64,000 nt of DNA, taken from positions 56,970 through 120,969 of the forward strand of contig JAEEXE010000005.1 in NCBI GenBank assembly GCA_016291375.1, written 5' to 3'. The position numbers were made by a program, and so were the translations under genes. The notes beneath the pieces are model-generated. The model was not told the origin of the DNA, ran no database searches, and was given only the letters and a program-made list of their open reading frames with translations. This DNA is from Butyrivibrio sp. (lineage in GTDB: Bacteria; Bacillota; Clostridia; Lachnospirales; Lachnospiraceae). How positions within the stretch are numbered: the first letter of the stretch is position 1; every line of letters begins with the position of its first letter. Below are positions 36,701 to 45,125 of the stretch, one piece after another.

Positions 36701-37947
36701 GCATGAATCGTGCTATCTTTCTTTATCTTGATAGGCTCTTTGTATAATGAAAAATTTTCTGTATCGTTTTGGTTGTAGTAAATCTTCGCATCTGTAGTGT
36801 CGCAAGTAAGCTCGATCTCTGTATCATAGTCTACTTCTTCGCCACTCTTTACAGATGCTTTGGGAGTTTGCAAAGAAGCCTCTGCAAGCTGATCTGTAAG
36901 CTTGTAGAAAGCAAGAGTCTGTCCCTTTATATTATTATGGATTTCTCCATTCTTTTTCTCATACGCTCTGAAATCCGGATTTCCCAGATATACTCCAAGA
37001 TATCTAACTGCATCCTTGGAATCTTTTGCGCAAAGATATCCCTCTTCAACTTTCCACGTTGCGCCAACTTCATCTTTGGGCATTGATCCAACTCTCATGC
37101 CGTTATTTGCTGCAGTTGTATATAAATAGCCGTTGGCAGAAAAGATTGTATAATACTCTTCAACCTTAGTTTCCGCTTTATCCTCTTCCTCTTCTTCAGG
37201 ATCTTCAACCACAGGGTCTGCAGTCGGAGCACCAGTAACAGGCGGTGTTGCTACGTTGTTATCTTTAGCAGGTGTAGTTCCGTTGCTACTTTTTTCTCCG
37301 TTTAATCCTGTCTGTTCGTCGTCATTACCTGCGTTGTCACCAAGCTGAGAATTGCCGGAATTAGAATCTTTTCCCTTGTTATCCTCACCTTGTTTTGCAG
37401 ATGAATTATCTTTATTGTTTTCATCGCCGCTACCACCGGACACCTTTTCATCGTCCTCGGTATTTTCGCCGGGCTTGTTATCATCACCTGTCTCGCGAGA
37501 ATCACCGGTAGTAGATTTGTCCAAACTATCCTCTGAAGATGCAGTAACTGTACCACTTGTAGGTTCATCCGTGTTTGGCTCAGCGTCATTTTCTTCATCG
37601 ACCACAGATGTTGTTTCGACAACTTTTTTTGTAATAGTCCAAACATAATCACTGTCGTTTCCTTCGGAAACAACAAGTGAATCGCCCTTCACCATAGCAA
37701 GCTTTGCTACCGGACAACTGCTGGTTTTTGCATTCGGAAGCACATAGGTGTTCCCATCTGCAGTAGTCATAGTAATAGCTATGGAATCATCCTCAGAAAT
37801 ATCTTCAAGATCGATTGCTGTCCATACATGATTGGTTTTGACCGGTTCCTCTGCATACGCAACTAAAGAGAAATCACACACACCAACAGATAGTGTCATC
37901 AAAAAAGACAACACTAAAGAAAGCGTTCTTCGACTCGCTTTTCTCAT
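30742..37947 (-). CDS. giant surface-anchored protein with CehA/McbA-type PHP metallohydrolase domain
   Basis: A 2401-residue exported protein. Domains (approximate): signal peptide 1-33 (cleavage after AYAEE); low-complexity Asp/Glu/Gly/Asn linker 115-245; chitobiase C-terminal-like (CHB_HEX_C_1) repeats near 365-440, 1025-1095 and 1105-1225; discoidin-like strands between. A PHP domain spans 1243-1510 with the metal motifs HAHTNISDG (His1249, His1251), TDHSNS, GHMN, NHPG and NNQDNH (His1445). Beta-sandwich 1590-1690, a GATase1/DUF4350-like domain 1699-1950 (LIDGTHGNDYVSGYYGG), two OB-like halves 1975-2170, a Ser/Gly/Asn linker 2180-2330 and a C-terminal membrane helix at about 2350-2375 follow. 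PHP domains hydrolyse phosphoesters; the substrate is unknown. The PHP part closely resembles that of the 627-residue protein at 38.9-40.8 kb. SD GGAGGA. Confidence 0.85.
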   Translation of the reverse strand: MRKASRRTLSLVLSFLMTLSVGVCDFSLVAYAEEPVKTNHVWTAIDLEDISEDDSIAITMTTADGNTYVLPNAKTSSCPVAKLAMVKGDSLVVSEGNDSDYVWTITKKVVETTSVVDEENDAEPNTDEPTSGTVTASSEDSLDKSTTGDSRETGDDNKPGENTEDDEKVSGGSGDENNKDNSSAKQGEDNKGKDSNSGNSQLGDNAGNDDEQTGLNGEKSSNGTTPAKDNNVATPPVTGAPTADPVVEDPEEEEEDKAETKVEEYYTIFSANGYLYTTAANNGMRVGSMPKDEVGATWKVEEGYLCAKDSKDAVRYLGVYLGNPDFRAYEKKNGEIHNNIKGQTLAFYKLTDQLAEASLQTPKASVKSGEEVDYDTEIELTCDTTDAKIYYNQNDTENFSLYKEPIKIKKDSTIHAYAQIGDEETGEKSETVSFEYALKKGVKVKDLSSLIDGQEFVLVHDNKELLSFEPTKDSKGNDVLSATEGGVDDNGYLVCKESKAKIAKLKLDKGEEDNQFYITSRYEEAESEDETTYYLTSGETGSKLTFSSEKTDYALWTIEDFEGGFRIKNVKALFNNKSAQYLEVYGGVYTTYSYKDANKDKFVLSAYTAPECDSEETPEDDGNTIAKLLTRELYDGDEVVVYYPNDKKFMTAEANNGKYGAVEIAPSEDGSVDIKDKNVLVLKVSIDEDGQYTFKTKDDKYLTATFEEKEVNGQNKKYCGLTLLENDTENSIWKLKDADDKKEGNFNLINVNAKNGSYDLALEYYNGFTTYGIADKTEYVFNFYALKEGEKIEKLESDPNTELLVAQWSGNADYSEKEDTDKYIYGDMYKTGDMQDTDSKYQVFVDGNTSMPYTSAKSTSTGSTNYYMGSKGVVKNTDYIQMEFPTLGYADMNISFRMRSSKTAVGAYQLQYSSTGKDGSFKNLSEGSYSYKTTIYRDNKPSEKKGDGKISDGIAKTSLAPEEYISFDFKIPEGANNKEKVYVRLVPATTQNASGKEEAGPGGANRIDTVRVFGHPVVSDKICGHVIANPASGEITSDTKIALSSKTEDAEIYYSVDGGEYEKYDADKKVTLTNFPAIVRAYATKEGLEKSVTGVYQYTQAQVATVKASPNGGAISPTQKITLSTKTEGAKILYRYKTKAELEKEEKASDKDESKAEEQSAENGEGDSDELSAASQSEDEAAGIEENLTEQEDNYKDWEEYTAPFEAKELPTQIQVKAVKDGYVDSVITTLKFSKRKNERENIYFGQIHAHTNISDGAGSLEDAYDHAKNVDNLDYIIITDHSNSIDNEKESKITENVDKSPSDEWTYAHNLAKQKTTEDFTCAYGYEMTWSNGLGHMNTFNTEGFQSRTQTEFSTYSTALQNYYAALRTAPDSISQFNHPGTTFGDFQDFSYYSEDNDALITMIEVGNGEGAIGSSGYFPSYEYYVRALDKGWHVAPTNNQDNHKGLWGDANTARTVMLADENTEEAIYDAMRNYRIYATEDNDLSIYYTLDGNVMGTILDKDAVGDTVEIKADIKEPTDKAIGKVELIVNGGQSIGAVNVDKNEATVKFTAPSAYSYYFLRITEDDKDIAVTAPVWVGEVEACGINNTYTDTVLPVAGEDLDINVEFYNNEKAPLTINDIKIELSDVDGNKTEVPTLSPADAGVVEVASEGTATYKTSFVYDQAGQVTYEVTVNATLNGIEKIYKDKLTVNYALPKMVANVLIDGTHGNDYVSGYYGGNVNAFISLCANHNIRAKVVKDEITSDMLKNCTLLVLSAPAKKNDTAGAGPYSVSHYSDEFIAMVKGYVDEGGSIIVCGLADYSDSMDCQTATEQNKLLEAIGATIRMGSDEVCDDTNNGGQVYRMYPTNVNLDSPLLAGFREGQKYSQYSGCSVDILSAKANNFVDAAEWIVNGFDTTYSVNCKDDTGNAVGSALPNGVKGIKNDNDGKVTFLARQKTKAGGQIIVSGGVFLSDFEVKAEIDNNDSLPYANYTIVNNILDGAEVELDTTTIAEARKGKMNEVFAVEGYVTSGTDNPDTTFFDTIYIQDETGGMDIFPYATPGLKIGTKMRIVGFLAQYQGDLELKVISARVLNEEPKVLAPKVVDTKTAMDYDKLGGQLLQTTGKVTKVDYNSDGTVAEFWLKDATGKEAAIFIDGYIKSGTTGKNTLSDFVKKGANVTAAGVLYKHPEGKSDVSVPVFRVRNCDDIYPAGSAPSVNDNGNAGQGSSDEGATGSGASGGSDTSGGSETFGDSNGSDNSNEGGSTAQNTGAATAASSGASVAEEATAVNSTVDGTKPSAGQTGTNNGGTSNTDNNGEANSDNEGTGSDTQVSEGDNGGNNQGQDVQVQAGGDDTIGEQVTTPEKPKPHIPVVPVAVGFGIISVAAVTVVVVKVSVGASVAASAASGGKLASLLAKILHIFGK

Positions 37948-38018
37948 CCCTTATTCCTCCACTTTTATAAATTCCCCTGTTTATAAATCCCCTCGAACGA
38001 GTTGAGTCTTCAACTAAA

Positions 38019-38072
38019 AAATGACCTATAATCATTCATCGATGAAAAAATGAATGCGCTTATAGGTCATTT
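38019..38072 (-). terminator. strong terminator closing the GntR-ABC-PHP operon
   Basis: A 12-bp perfect stem AAATGACCTATA / TATAGGTCATTT with an inner TCATTCAT/ATGAATG stem, then TTTTTTAG on the minus strand. It lies about 80 bp after the DUF3592-like gene and about 70 bp before the giant gene start, so the two are separate transcripts unless read through. The rest of 37948-38153 shows only AT-rich DNA and the giant gene's SD. Confidence 0.88.
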
Positions 38073-38153
38073 CTCAATCAAGTCAAATCGCATATAAAAA
38101 GGTTATCATTTATGCAACTTACCGTCAATGAAATTATATTTCATAAACTTACA

Positions 38154-38840
38154 TTAAAGCATTCTTAAAAGCTCTTTGCCAAATGTTAGAATCATGAGTC
38201 CGATTAGGATCATCGGAACGCCAAATGCGAGAAACCATACAGGGAATTGTACGCCGATTTTTCTTTCAAAATCCGACTCTGCTTCTTTGGGCCACTGCGG
38301 ATCGTAGTACACATTCATCTTCGTTCCCTCCTCCGGAACCTGTCTTCGGCCGGTAGATATACCTGAACCACATGTATATTCATTTCCATTAACCATATAT
38401 TTGATTACCGGAGAATAAGTGGTATTCCCATCTGAATCTTCATGCTCACTGATTCCTACCACAACGCCCTCACAAGTCCCGGTGTATCTGGCTTTTTTAT
38501 CGGTATTGCTATTACTAAACAAAATTCCTATATAAGTGAACAGTAATCCTCCTGCCGTAATTCCGACTCCGACAGGATTAATTCTGAACAAATGATAATA
38601 GTGATCAATCGCAAAGATTACCAACAACAAAATCGCACCAATTTCTATAGGCGCCAATAAACGCAATACTTTCAATGTCTGATTTGCACTTCGTACTCTC
38701 TCCGGGTTGGTACATAAAACATCGTCCTTAAGCACCTTCCTCTCAATCTTCGCGATCATGAGCATAAAATAACCAAACACTGCAATAATTAAAAACACTA
38801 TTGCAAAAGGCATTAGCTCAACTATCATTCTTGCATTCAC
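38154..38840 (-). CDS. DUF3592-like membrane protein
   Basis: A 228-residue protein with TM helices at about 8-30, 60-80, 85-105 and 202-222. Between the third and fourth lies a beta-strand domain (TGTCEGVVVGISEHEDSDGN, YSPVIKYMVNGNEYTCGSG, VPEEGTKMNVYYDPQWPKE) that has the DUF3592 pattern. The function is unknown. The start is a GTG with SD GGAGGAAAGAGT. It is the last gene of the operon, 41 nt after the PHP hydrolase, and is followed by a strong terminator. Confidence 0.7.
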   Translation of the reverse strand: MNARMIVELMPFAIVFLIIAVFGYFMLMIAKIERKVLKDDVLCTNPERVRSANQTLKVLRLLAPIEIGAILLLVIFAIDHYYHLFRINPVGVGITAGGLLFTYIGILFSNSNTDKKARYTGTCEGVVVGISEHEDSDGNTTYSPVIKYMVNGNEYTCGSGISTGRRQVPEEGTKMNVYYDPQWPKEAESDFERKIGVQFPVWFLAFGVPMILIGLMILTFGKELLRML

Positions 38841-38881
38841 ACTCTTTCCTCCACTTGCAAAATCTTTTTCCCGGATAAGTC

Positions 38882-40765
38882 TTACTTTATCCAGATCGGC
38901 GCCGTTACCGCGATCTGTCCGTCTTCTCTTATAAGTTTTAAGAAATAATATTTTTGTCTGTTCCAGACTTTTATATTTTTCTCGATCAGATAATCATCGC
39001 AAGAAACTGTATCTATTACTTTACCACCTTCTCCGTACACTTGCACCTCTGTTATCTTACAAGCATCATCGCACGAAGCCTTCACATTGATAACAAGATC
39101 GTCTCGCCACTCTATCATCGAACCCTGAATATTGCCGCTCATCGAATACATTACTCTAAATCCCGGCGCTCCCGTAAAGTACGTACGAAGATTCTTCATT
39201 GCATCATAGATGTCGGCAGCGGTCAGTCTTCTTACGATCACTCCGGTCCTGATACCGTTCTGTGTTCCCCAGTTTTCTTCATGATTGTCCTGATTGCCGA
39301 CAGGCGCAAGATGCCAGCCTTTATCAAGTGCCATCACATAATACTTTATAACATCTTCGCCCAATAACTCCACATTGTTCAATTCGATCGTGTAAGTTAT
39401 CTTATCCAGTTCTTCATCATAAGGTTCAAAGAAATCAAAATGTCTGTTTCCACAGGACCACGGATGATTCCACTGACTTATAAGTCCGCCATATTCCTTG
39501 AGCTTACTGTAATATGCCTGCGCTTCGTCAAACTTAAACTCATATGAATTAAGGAAAAAGTCCGCACAGTAAATATTCATATGGCCAAACTGGTTGTACC
39601 ATGTGGTTTCAGAACCGTACAAACCAACAAACTTACCATTCTCAGTTGCTTTTTGAGAGGCACGCTTTAAGTCTCTCCACTTAAAGCTCTTGTTACAGTC
39701 GAACATCTCATCCAAACAATTGCTGTGTTCGGTGATCCCCAAGAAGTCTAACTTCGCAACGTTTCTGGCATAGTCATAGGCATGCTCTGCGGTTCCGAAA
39801 CCATCCGTAAGCCCTGTGTGACAGTGCATGTTTCCAAAAAATATCTTATACGGTTCGTCATCTTCAATAAGTTCTTCTCTGTAATCTGTAGCAACCGGTG
39901 ATAATTCCGGATGCCTGTCAAATTTAAGCCAGTAAAGAACAACGCTCTGAGGAGCATCAATCTGTGTCACAACGATATACACATCATGCTTACCCGAAAC
40001 AAGCTCTCCGTTTTCTCTTCTTATATCAATCGCAAGTTCCGTAAAATACGTATACTGCCTGCACAGATGGATATTTCCTACTTTTTCTCCGGTGACTGAA
40101 TCAAGTCTGAATTCGATATTTACATAAGATACCTTGTCCTTAACCGGAAGTCCCAGGCAGAATCTCAACTGATCGATTTCTTTTTTGTCAAAAGATATAT
40201 CGGAGAACCATACAACTGCTCCCGCCTGCGTAGCCTCAATAACAGAATCCTTCCAAGAATCATCGATATCATAATCGTCGATCCTTACAAAACCTGATCC
40301 TATTTCTCCTTTGATCGCCTTAACTCTGCTCCTTGTCATATCAAAAGCTTCTTCTGTTTCAGGAACAGAATATCCGTGAACATGAATGTTTTCCACGGTC
40401 ACTACGCTTGAGCAAGAGCAAAATGAGATCGTGATCTTTATGAATCTTGCGACCTTCTTGATCTCTATAGTGTCGCCGATCTCAGTTGCGGGAGCATCAT
40501 TATCTTTTTCCATGACAAAATCCCAGTTGATCCTGTCGCTACTGTATTCCACATGATAATGATAAAACTCCCCGTCATGACCGGTGATAAGATTTATGTG
40601 ATCGATATAGTGGGCAGCACCGGTATCAAGCATGATCCACTTAAAATACGGATCTGCCTTCCACGCCGTGTCTACCCTACCGTCAATAGCCTTCTGAGGT
40701 TCAAAGCCCTCAAGATAGCTCTCACTCGATGCTATGGCTTTGATTTCTACAATGTTTGTACTCAC
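38882..40765 (-). CDS. CehA/McbA family PHP metallohydrolase with discoidin and CBM6-like domains
   Basis: A 627-residue protein without a signal peptide, so cytoplasmic. Residues 5-135 are an F5/8 type C (discoidin) domain (ESYLEGFEPQKAIDGRVDTA). Residues about 145-290 form a CBM6-like sandwich (GKHDVYIVVTQ). Residues about 305-565 are a PHP domain with metal motifs HCHTGLTDG, TEHSN, GHMN, WNHP and GNQDNH, followed by a small beta domain. CehA hydrolyses the ester carbaryl and other PHP enzymes hydrolyse phosphoesters; a sugar-linked phosphodiester is my inference from the lectin modules. The start is GTG. It lies 15 nt after the ABC ATPase gene in the same operon. Confidence 0.88.
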   Translation of the reverse strand: MSTNIVEIKAIASSESYLEGFEPQKAIDGRVDTAWKADPYFKWIMLDTGAAHYIDHINLITGHDGEFYHYHVEYSSDRINWDFVMEKDNDAPATEIGDTIEIKKVARFIKITISFCSCSSVVTVENIHVHGYSVPETEEAFDMTRSRVKAIKGEIGSGFVRIDDYDIDDSWKDSVIEATQAGAVVWFSDISFDKKEIDQLRFCLGLPVKDKVSYVNIEFRLDSVTGEKVGNIHLCRQYTYFTELAIDIRRENGELVSGKHDVYIVVTQIDAPQSVVLYWLKFDRHPELSPVATDYREELIEDDEPYKIFFGNMHCHTGLTDGFGTAEHAYDYARNVAKLDFLGITEHSNCLDEMFDCNKSFKWRDLKRASQKATENGKFVGLYGSETTWYNQFGHMNIYCADFFLNSYEFKFDEAQAYYSKLKEYGGLISQWNHPWSCGNRHFDFFEPYDEELDKITYTIELNNVELLGEDVIKYYVMALDKGWHLAPVGNQDNHEENWGTQNGIRTGVIVRRLTAADIYDAMKNLRTYFTGAPGFRVMYSMSGNIQGSMIEWRDDLVINVKASCDDACKITEVQVYGEGGKVIDTVSCDDYLIEKNIKVWNRQKYYFLKLIREDGQIAVTAPIWIK

Positions 40766-40780
40766 TTTTACTCTTCCTTT

Positions 40781-41887
40781 TTATTCTATGATCAACTGTC
40801 CCATTGAAACCTTCTGTCCCTCTTTATCGAAAATGCAGACATTGTTTCCGGATATGCTGCAATTAAGCTCCTCATCCGTCACATAATCAGAAGCACCGAA
40901 TACAACCGATGAAATGATCTCTTCTCCGATCTTAAGCTTAATTGTTGTCTCAAGTCCTGAAGGCAATGTCGAATATACGCCGGCCTTTATCTTGCCGCTC
41001 TCTTCGATCTTCATAAACTCGGGTCTGAAGCCAACAGTAATGTCTCCGCCAATGTCTTCAAGTTTTTCGTTTGGAATAAACTTAGCCTTGTAACCAAGTA
41101 ATTCTACTTCGAAGTTTTCTCCCGTCTTCGCAATCTTTCCCTCAACAAAATTCATACTCGGGTTGCCCACGAAATCCGCAACATATAAATTATTAGGCTC
41201 GTTATAAACCTGAAGAGGCGGAGCATACTGCTGGATCGTTCCTTCTTTCATGAGGCAGATCTTGGTTGAAAGAGTCATTGCCTCAAGCTGATCGTGTGTA
41301 ACGTATACAAATGTTGAATCTGTGTCTGCATGAAGTCTCTTAAGCTCTGTTCTCATTTCAAGACGAAGCTTGGCATCAAGATTTGATAAAGGCTCATCCA
41401 TCAAAAGAACCTGTGGCTTGACCGCAAGCGTTCTCGCGATCGCAACTCTTTGCTGCTGTCCTCCGGAAATCTCGGAAGGATATCTTTTTTCAAACTCTTC
41501 GATCTTCATAAGAGCGAGCATCTCTTTTACTCTCGCATCAATATCTTTTTTGTTCCACTTCATGCTCTCGAGACCGAATGCAATGTTTTCATAAACGGTC
41601 ATGTGCGGCCACAATGCATAGTTCTGGAAAATAAATCCTATCTCACGCTTATCGGAAGAAAGATTAACTCCTCTCTCGGAATCAAAAACGACCTTATCTC
41701 CAATCTTTATAATTCCTTCCGTGGGAGTCTCCAACCCGGCGATCATTCGAAGTGTTGTTGTTTTGCCGCATCCCGAAGGTCCAAGCAAAGAAACAAAGTC
41801 TCGGTCCTCTATTACCATGTTCAGATTTTTAACTCCGTAAAAATCGCCCCATCTTTTTGTGATATTTATAAGCTCTATTCTTGGCAT
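40781..41887 (-). CDS. ABC transporter ATP-binding protein (iron/2-AEP-type importer)
   Basis: A 368-residue ATPase of the FbpC/PotA class. Walker A GPSGCGKTT (about 36), Q-loop FQNYALWPHMTV, signature EISGGQQQRVAIAR (about 136), Walker B VLLMDEPLSNLD, H-loop THDQLEAM and a C-terminal TOBE-type domain (about 245-368, TVGFRPEFM). It energises the importer formed by the permease 14 nt upstream and the binding lipoprotein. It is distinct from the orphan multi-sugar ATPase at 9.4 kb. Confidence 0.92.
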   Translation of the reverse strand: MPRIELINITKRWGDFYGVKNLNMVIEDRDFVSLLGPSGCGKTTTLRMIAGLETPTEGIIKIGDKVVFDSERGVNLSSDKREIGFIFQNYALWPHMTVYENIAFGLESMKWNKKDIDARVKEMLALMKIEEFEKRYPSEISGGQQQRVAIARTLAVKPQVLLMDEPLSNLDAKLRLEMRTELKRLHADTDSTFVYVTHDQLEAMTLSTKICLMKEGTIQQYAPPLQVYNEPNNLYVADFVGNPSMNFVEGKIAKTGENFEVELLGYKAKFIPNEKLEDIGGDITVGFRPEFMKIEESGKIKAGVYSTLPSGLETTIKLKIGEEIISSVVFGASDYVTDEELNCSISGNNVCIFDKEGQKVSMGQLIIE

Positions 41888-41901
41888 AATATCTTCTCCT
41901 T

Positions 41902-43724
41902 CTACTGTTTATTGTATGAGCCGACACTCTGCGAAATCGACGCACCGGTAAGCTTGCTTGAAACCTGGTTTATTACAAGTACGATGACTATGATCAAAAG
42001 AGTTATCGCACTGGCGTATTGATCGTAACCTGTCTGGTTAAACGCCAAAAGCATGGTCGTCAGCATATAACTGCTGTTAGATACAATAAGCGCAAAAAGG
42101 TCAACTTCTCTCATCGCGGATACTATCGGAAGCAGATAACCGGAGAAAATACTGGTCTTCTGAATCGGAACAAGTATCCTGAATATTCTCTTATACCACG
42201 GCACTTTCATAAGTATCGCCGCTTCTTCTATCTCTGCAGAAACCTGCAACATTGAATTGATACAGCCTCTCGATGCAAAAGGCAAATACTTAACACCGCC
42301 TACAATTACAAGCAGTAAGAATGAGTTATATAAGAATGAGAATGTCTTGGTCGATGCCAGAGCCAAATATATTGCGGAAAAAGCAATCGTAGGAATAAGG
42401 TAAGGGAAGAACGACATTGCTTCCACCATCTTGGAAAGCCTTGTTCTTCTGTTTCTTACAACCGAATATCCTATAAAAAGACCTGCGGTTCCTGCAAATA
42501 CCGAGCAAGCAATTGAAAGAAGTACAAGTCTGAAAAGCGCCATCAGGAAATCTTTTCCTACGAGGATTCCTCCTACCATTCCCATCTTGTATGCATCCAG
42601 ATCTTTTCCTATCCAGAAATCCAAGGTCCAGTTTGAAATACTGTAGTCACCGGGAACTCTCTGAATAGTCTGAAGCGCAAATACAATAAGAGGTACCACC
42701 GAGAAGCAAACTGTCAAAATTATCATTGCGATCGAGATAGGTCTGTTAGCCTTTTTGAGATCAACAAGCGATACCTGACCTGATTTTCCGGTTACCGTTG
42801 TAAAAGACCTTCTCTTGTTGGTGTACTTTTGATTGATCATCAGAATAATGATTCCGCATATGATCATCACTGCTGCAATGATATATGCCTGTCCCATGTA
42901 TCCTGCGTTTATCATGGCCTTCATTTTACTTGCAAGAGTGTAAAACCTTACCGCGCCTCCCAAAAATACAGGCACTGCATATGATGCAAATCCGCTTGAA
43001 AAAACAAGAAGGAATGTCGATAAAAGCGCCGGCATAACGATAGGCAGCGTTACTTTTCTTACAATTCTTAATCTGTTTGCCCTTAGTATCTGCGCAGATT
43101 CTTCAAGTGTTGCGTCCATGTTCTGCAAAATACCGCCGATCAGAATATAGGCAAAAGGCGCAAAGTGCAAACTGTTTACAATAACGCAGGGAAAGAGTCC
43201 GTATACAAACCACTGCGGCATACATAATCCGAACAACGACTGCACAATTCCTTTATTGCCGCTCATTACATTCGTATTTTGGAAAAGATAGATCCAAAAC
43301 TGCGCGAGTGTCCAAGCCGGCATCAGATACGGAAACATGAATAACGTTCCGATCAGTTTTTTATACTTCAAGTTACTTCTTGTCATCAGCCATGCGGTGA
43401 CTCCGCCGAATATTATTGCAAGGCTTGCCCCAAAAAAGCCAAGCAAAATGAATTCTTAAAAGGAATATAGAATGATGTCACACTCCACTCACCCGGAGCG
43501 AACAATTTTTGAATATGATAAAGAGTAAATGTTCCTTTCTTTGCGCTGATCAGTGTCTTCTCAATTCCCGCATGTACTATGAACATCTCTTTGATCATTG
43601 CCGTGATGGGATAGATGGATAACCCCAAGAATGCAATGAAGAAAAAAACCAGCATACAGTTAGCCGGATTGGAGAAATAGGTCTTTATCCTATTTTTGAT
43701 CTTCTCCAAATTTATCAGTTTCAT
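41902..43724 (-). CDS. FbpB/ThiP-type ABC permease, frame-disrupted (-1 shift required)
   Basis: A two-module permease of about 607 residues if the frames are joined. The upstream frame (start 43724, SD GGAGGG) gives TM helix 1 and FYIPFKNSF then stops at 43413. The second frame, open from 43446 to 41902, continues with GASLAIIFGGVTAWLMTRSN and the remaining helices, including two BPD motifs (EESAQILRANRLRIVRKVTL and EEAAILMKVPWYKRIFRI). They overlap at T TTT TTG (43437-43431), where a -1 slip restores the expected N-S-x-x-L-x-F-F-G-A-S-L continuity. It may be programmed frameshifting, a real mutation or a sequencing error. The partner ATPase, binding protein and operon context are intact. 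Confidence 0.8.
43431..43437 (-). other. slippery heptamer T TTT TTG at the permease frame junction
   Basis: In the zero frame (GCT TTT TTG GGG) the six T and one G form a classic X-XXY-YYZ -1 slippery site; slipping puts the ribosome on TTT TTT GGG GCA, the frame of the rest of the permease. The zero-frame stop is 18 nt further. Confidence 0.6.
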
Positions 43725-43743
43725 ACAACCCTCCAAAGACCAT

Positions 43744-43773
43744 GTATGGTGGAGAGAATACCCTCCACCATAC
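43744..43773 (-). other. intercistronic hairpin between binding-protein and permease genes
   Basis: A perfect 11-bp stem GTATGGTGGAG / CTCCACCATAC in the 70-bp gap, with no T run on the minus strand. This position and form fit an mRNA-stabilising hairpin that raises the amount of binding protein relative to permease, as known for malE-malF. Confidence 0.7.
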
Positions 43774-43794
43774 GAATTACCTTTTTCTCCTAGA

Positions 43795-45078
43795 TCAGTT
43801 TATCCTTGATGCAATGTACTCATATACGTCTGCATAGTTAGCTGCAAGATATTCACCATCTTCTATTACGCAACGGTCTAACCAGAAATCAACTTCCTTA
43901 TCCAATCCTGTTGAATCGGGAACTAAAGCGATTGAAGAATTTGAGAGGTAAGTTCCCATGTTGTCTGCGTTATTCCAAGCTGCGCCGCCTTCTTCGGAAA
44001 GAAGGTAGTTGATAAACAATGCGCATGTATAAGGTGTATCTGTATCTGCACAAACCTGTGCGTATGTAGGATACATAAATCCTGCAAAGCCTTCGATACC
44101 TGCTCCGTCATTTCCTGTAGCAGCGATCTGAAGATTTGCTCTTGCTACTTCATTAGTTCTAAGCTTTGAGAATACGAACAATCCAATGCTTCCGGGTTCA
44201 CCCTCTGCAATGCCGCCACAGATACCGCCATCAGCTGTGTATGTATAGTTGCAGTTTGCAAGGAACTTATCAAGGAACTCATATGCACATGACTTGTACT
44301 CTGCTGTGTTGTTCCACTCTGATCCGAAATATGACTTGTATGCATCACTTAACTTTTTATTCCACTCATCAGATGTGAGCATGATAAGGAAGTTCATTCC
44401 AACCGGCTCATCTGCGGGATTCTTGAAGAAAATCTTGTCCTTGTAAGCTGCCTCCGTAAGCTGCCATACGTTCTTAAGATCCTCAACGGAAGCGTCGCTC
44501 TTGTTCATGAAAATAAGCTTTGATACAAAAAGGATTGCTGTGGGATCCTGATATTTCTCATCAACAACTCCCTTTAATGACTCAGGGAAATAGTTGTACA
44601 AAAGATCTTCTGAAATAAGTTCGTTATTAACTCTGTATGCATTCTGAAGTAATGCCATGTCTGCGCCGTCTGCTGCGCTTCCGATCTCAGTTGAAAGCTT
44701 AGTGAACATATCTGCTTCACCGATATCGGACATCTCGATCGTAAGATCGGGATACTTAGCAAGGAAAGTCTCTATCGCAGTTGCAGCCAAACTCGTTGTT
44801 GAGTAAACAACTGTCTTCTCTTTTTCCTCTTTAGCTTTAGCATAAAGTTCCTCATCTGACATCTTACTTGCTTCATAAAGAGTCTTCTCGATTTCTGTGT
44901 CAAATTCGGGCACCTCCTCTGCAGGTCCGCTGCTCTCAGCTGCAATTTCCCCGTTTGCCTCGGTTGCTTCTGCAGCCGCGGGTTCACTCGCGGGACTTGC
45001 AGGCGCATCCGTTTCGCCGCAACCCGTAAAGCAAGATAAAGTTAATGCACATGCCAATACAATAGCCAATCTCTTCAT
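43795..45078 (-). CDS. iron/phosphonate-type extracellular solute-binding lipoprotein
   Basis: A 427-residue lipoprotein (lipobox FTGC, Cys about residue 20) with an Ala/Glu/Ser-rich tether (about 25-65) and a type 2 periplasmic-binding fold (VVYSTTSLAATAIETFLAKY, GADMALLQNAYRVNNEL, EGFAGFMYPTYAQ). It belongs to the group binding Fe(III), 2-aminoethylphosphonate or similar compounds. No Tyr pair or other ligand signature could be fixed by eye. It comes after the GntR gene (47 nt) and before the permease. The ligand is probably the substrate, or the transported form, for the cytoplasmic PHP hydrolase of the same operon. Confidence 0.85.
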   Translation of the reverse strand: MKRLAIVLACALTLSCFTGCGETDAPASPASEPAAAEATEANGEIAAESSGPAEEVPEFDTEIEKTLYEASKMSDEELYAKAKEEKEKTVVYSTTSLAATAIETFLAKYPDLTIEMSDIGEADMFTKLSTEIGSAADGADMALLQNAYRVNNELISEDLLYNYFPESLKGVVDEKYQDPTAILFVSKLIFMNKSDASVEDLKNVWQLTEAAYKDKIFFKNPADEPVGMNFLIMLTSDEWNKKLSDAYKSYFGSEWNNTAEYKSCAYEFLDKFLANCNYTYTADGGICGGIAEGEPGSIGLFVFSKLRTNEVARANLQIAATGNDGAGIEGFAGFMYPTYAQVCADTDTPYTCALFINYLLSEEGGAAWNNADNMGTYLSNSSIALVPDSTGLDKEVDFWLDRCVIEDGEYLAANYADVYEYIASRIN

Positions 45079-45125
45079 AGCCTTCTCCCTTCACTGTAAA
45101 AAATAATCTCCTAACACCTAACCCC

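Noticed and set aside
37115..37600. Low-complexity repetitive coding stretch, considered as a tandem DNA repeat or CRISPR
   Set aside because: It encodes an acidic Asp/Glu/Asn/Gly linker in the giant protein; no regular repeat-spacer periodicity.
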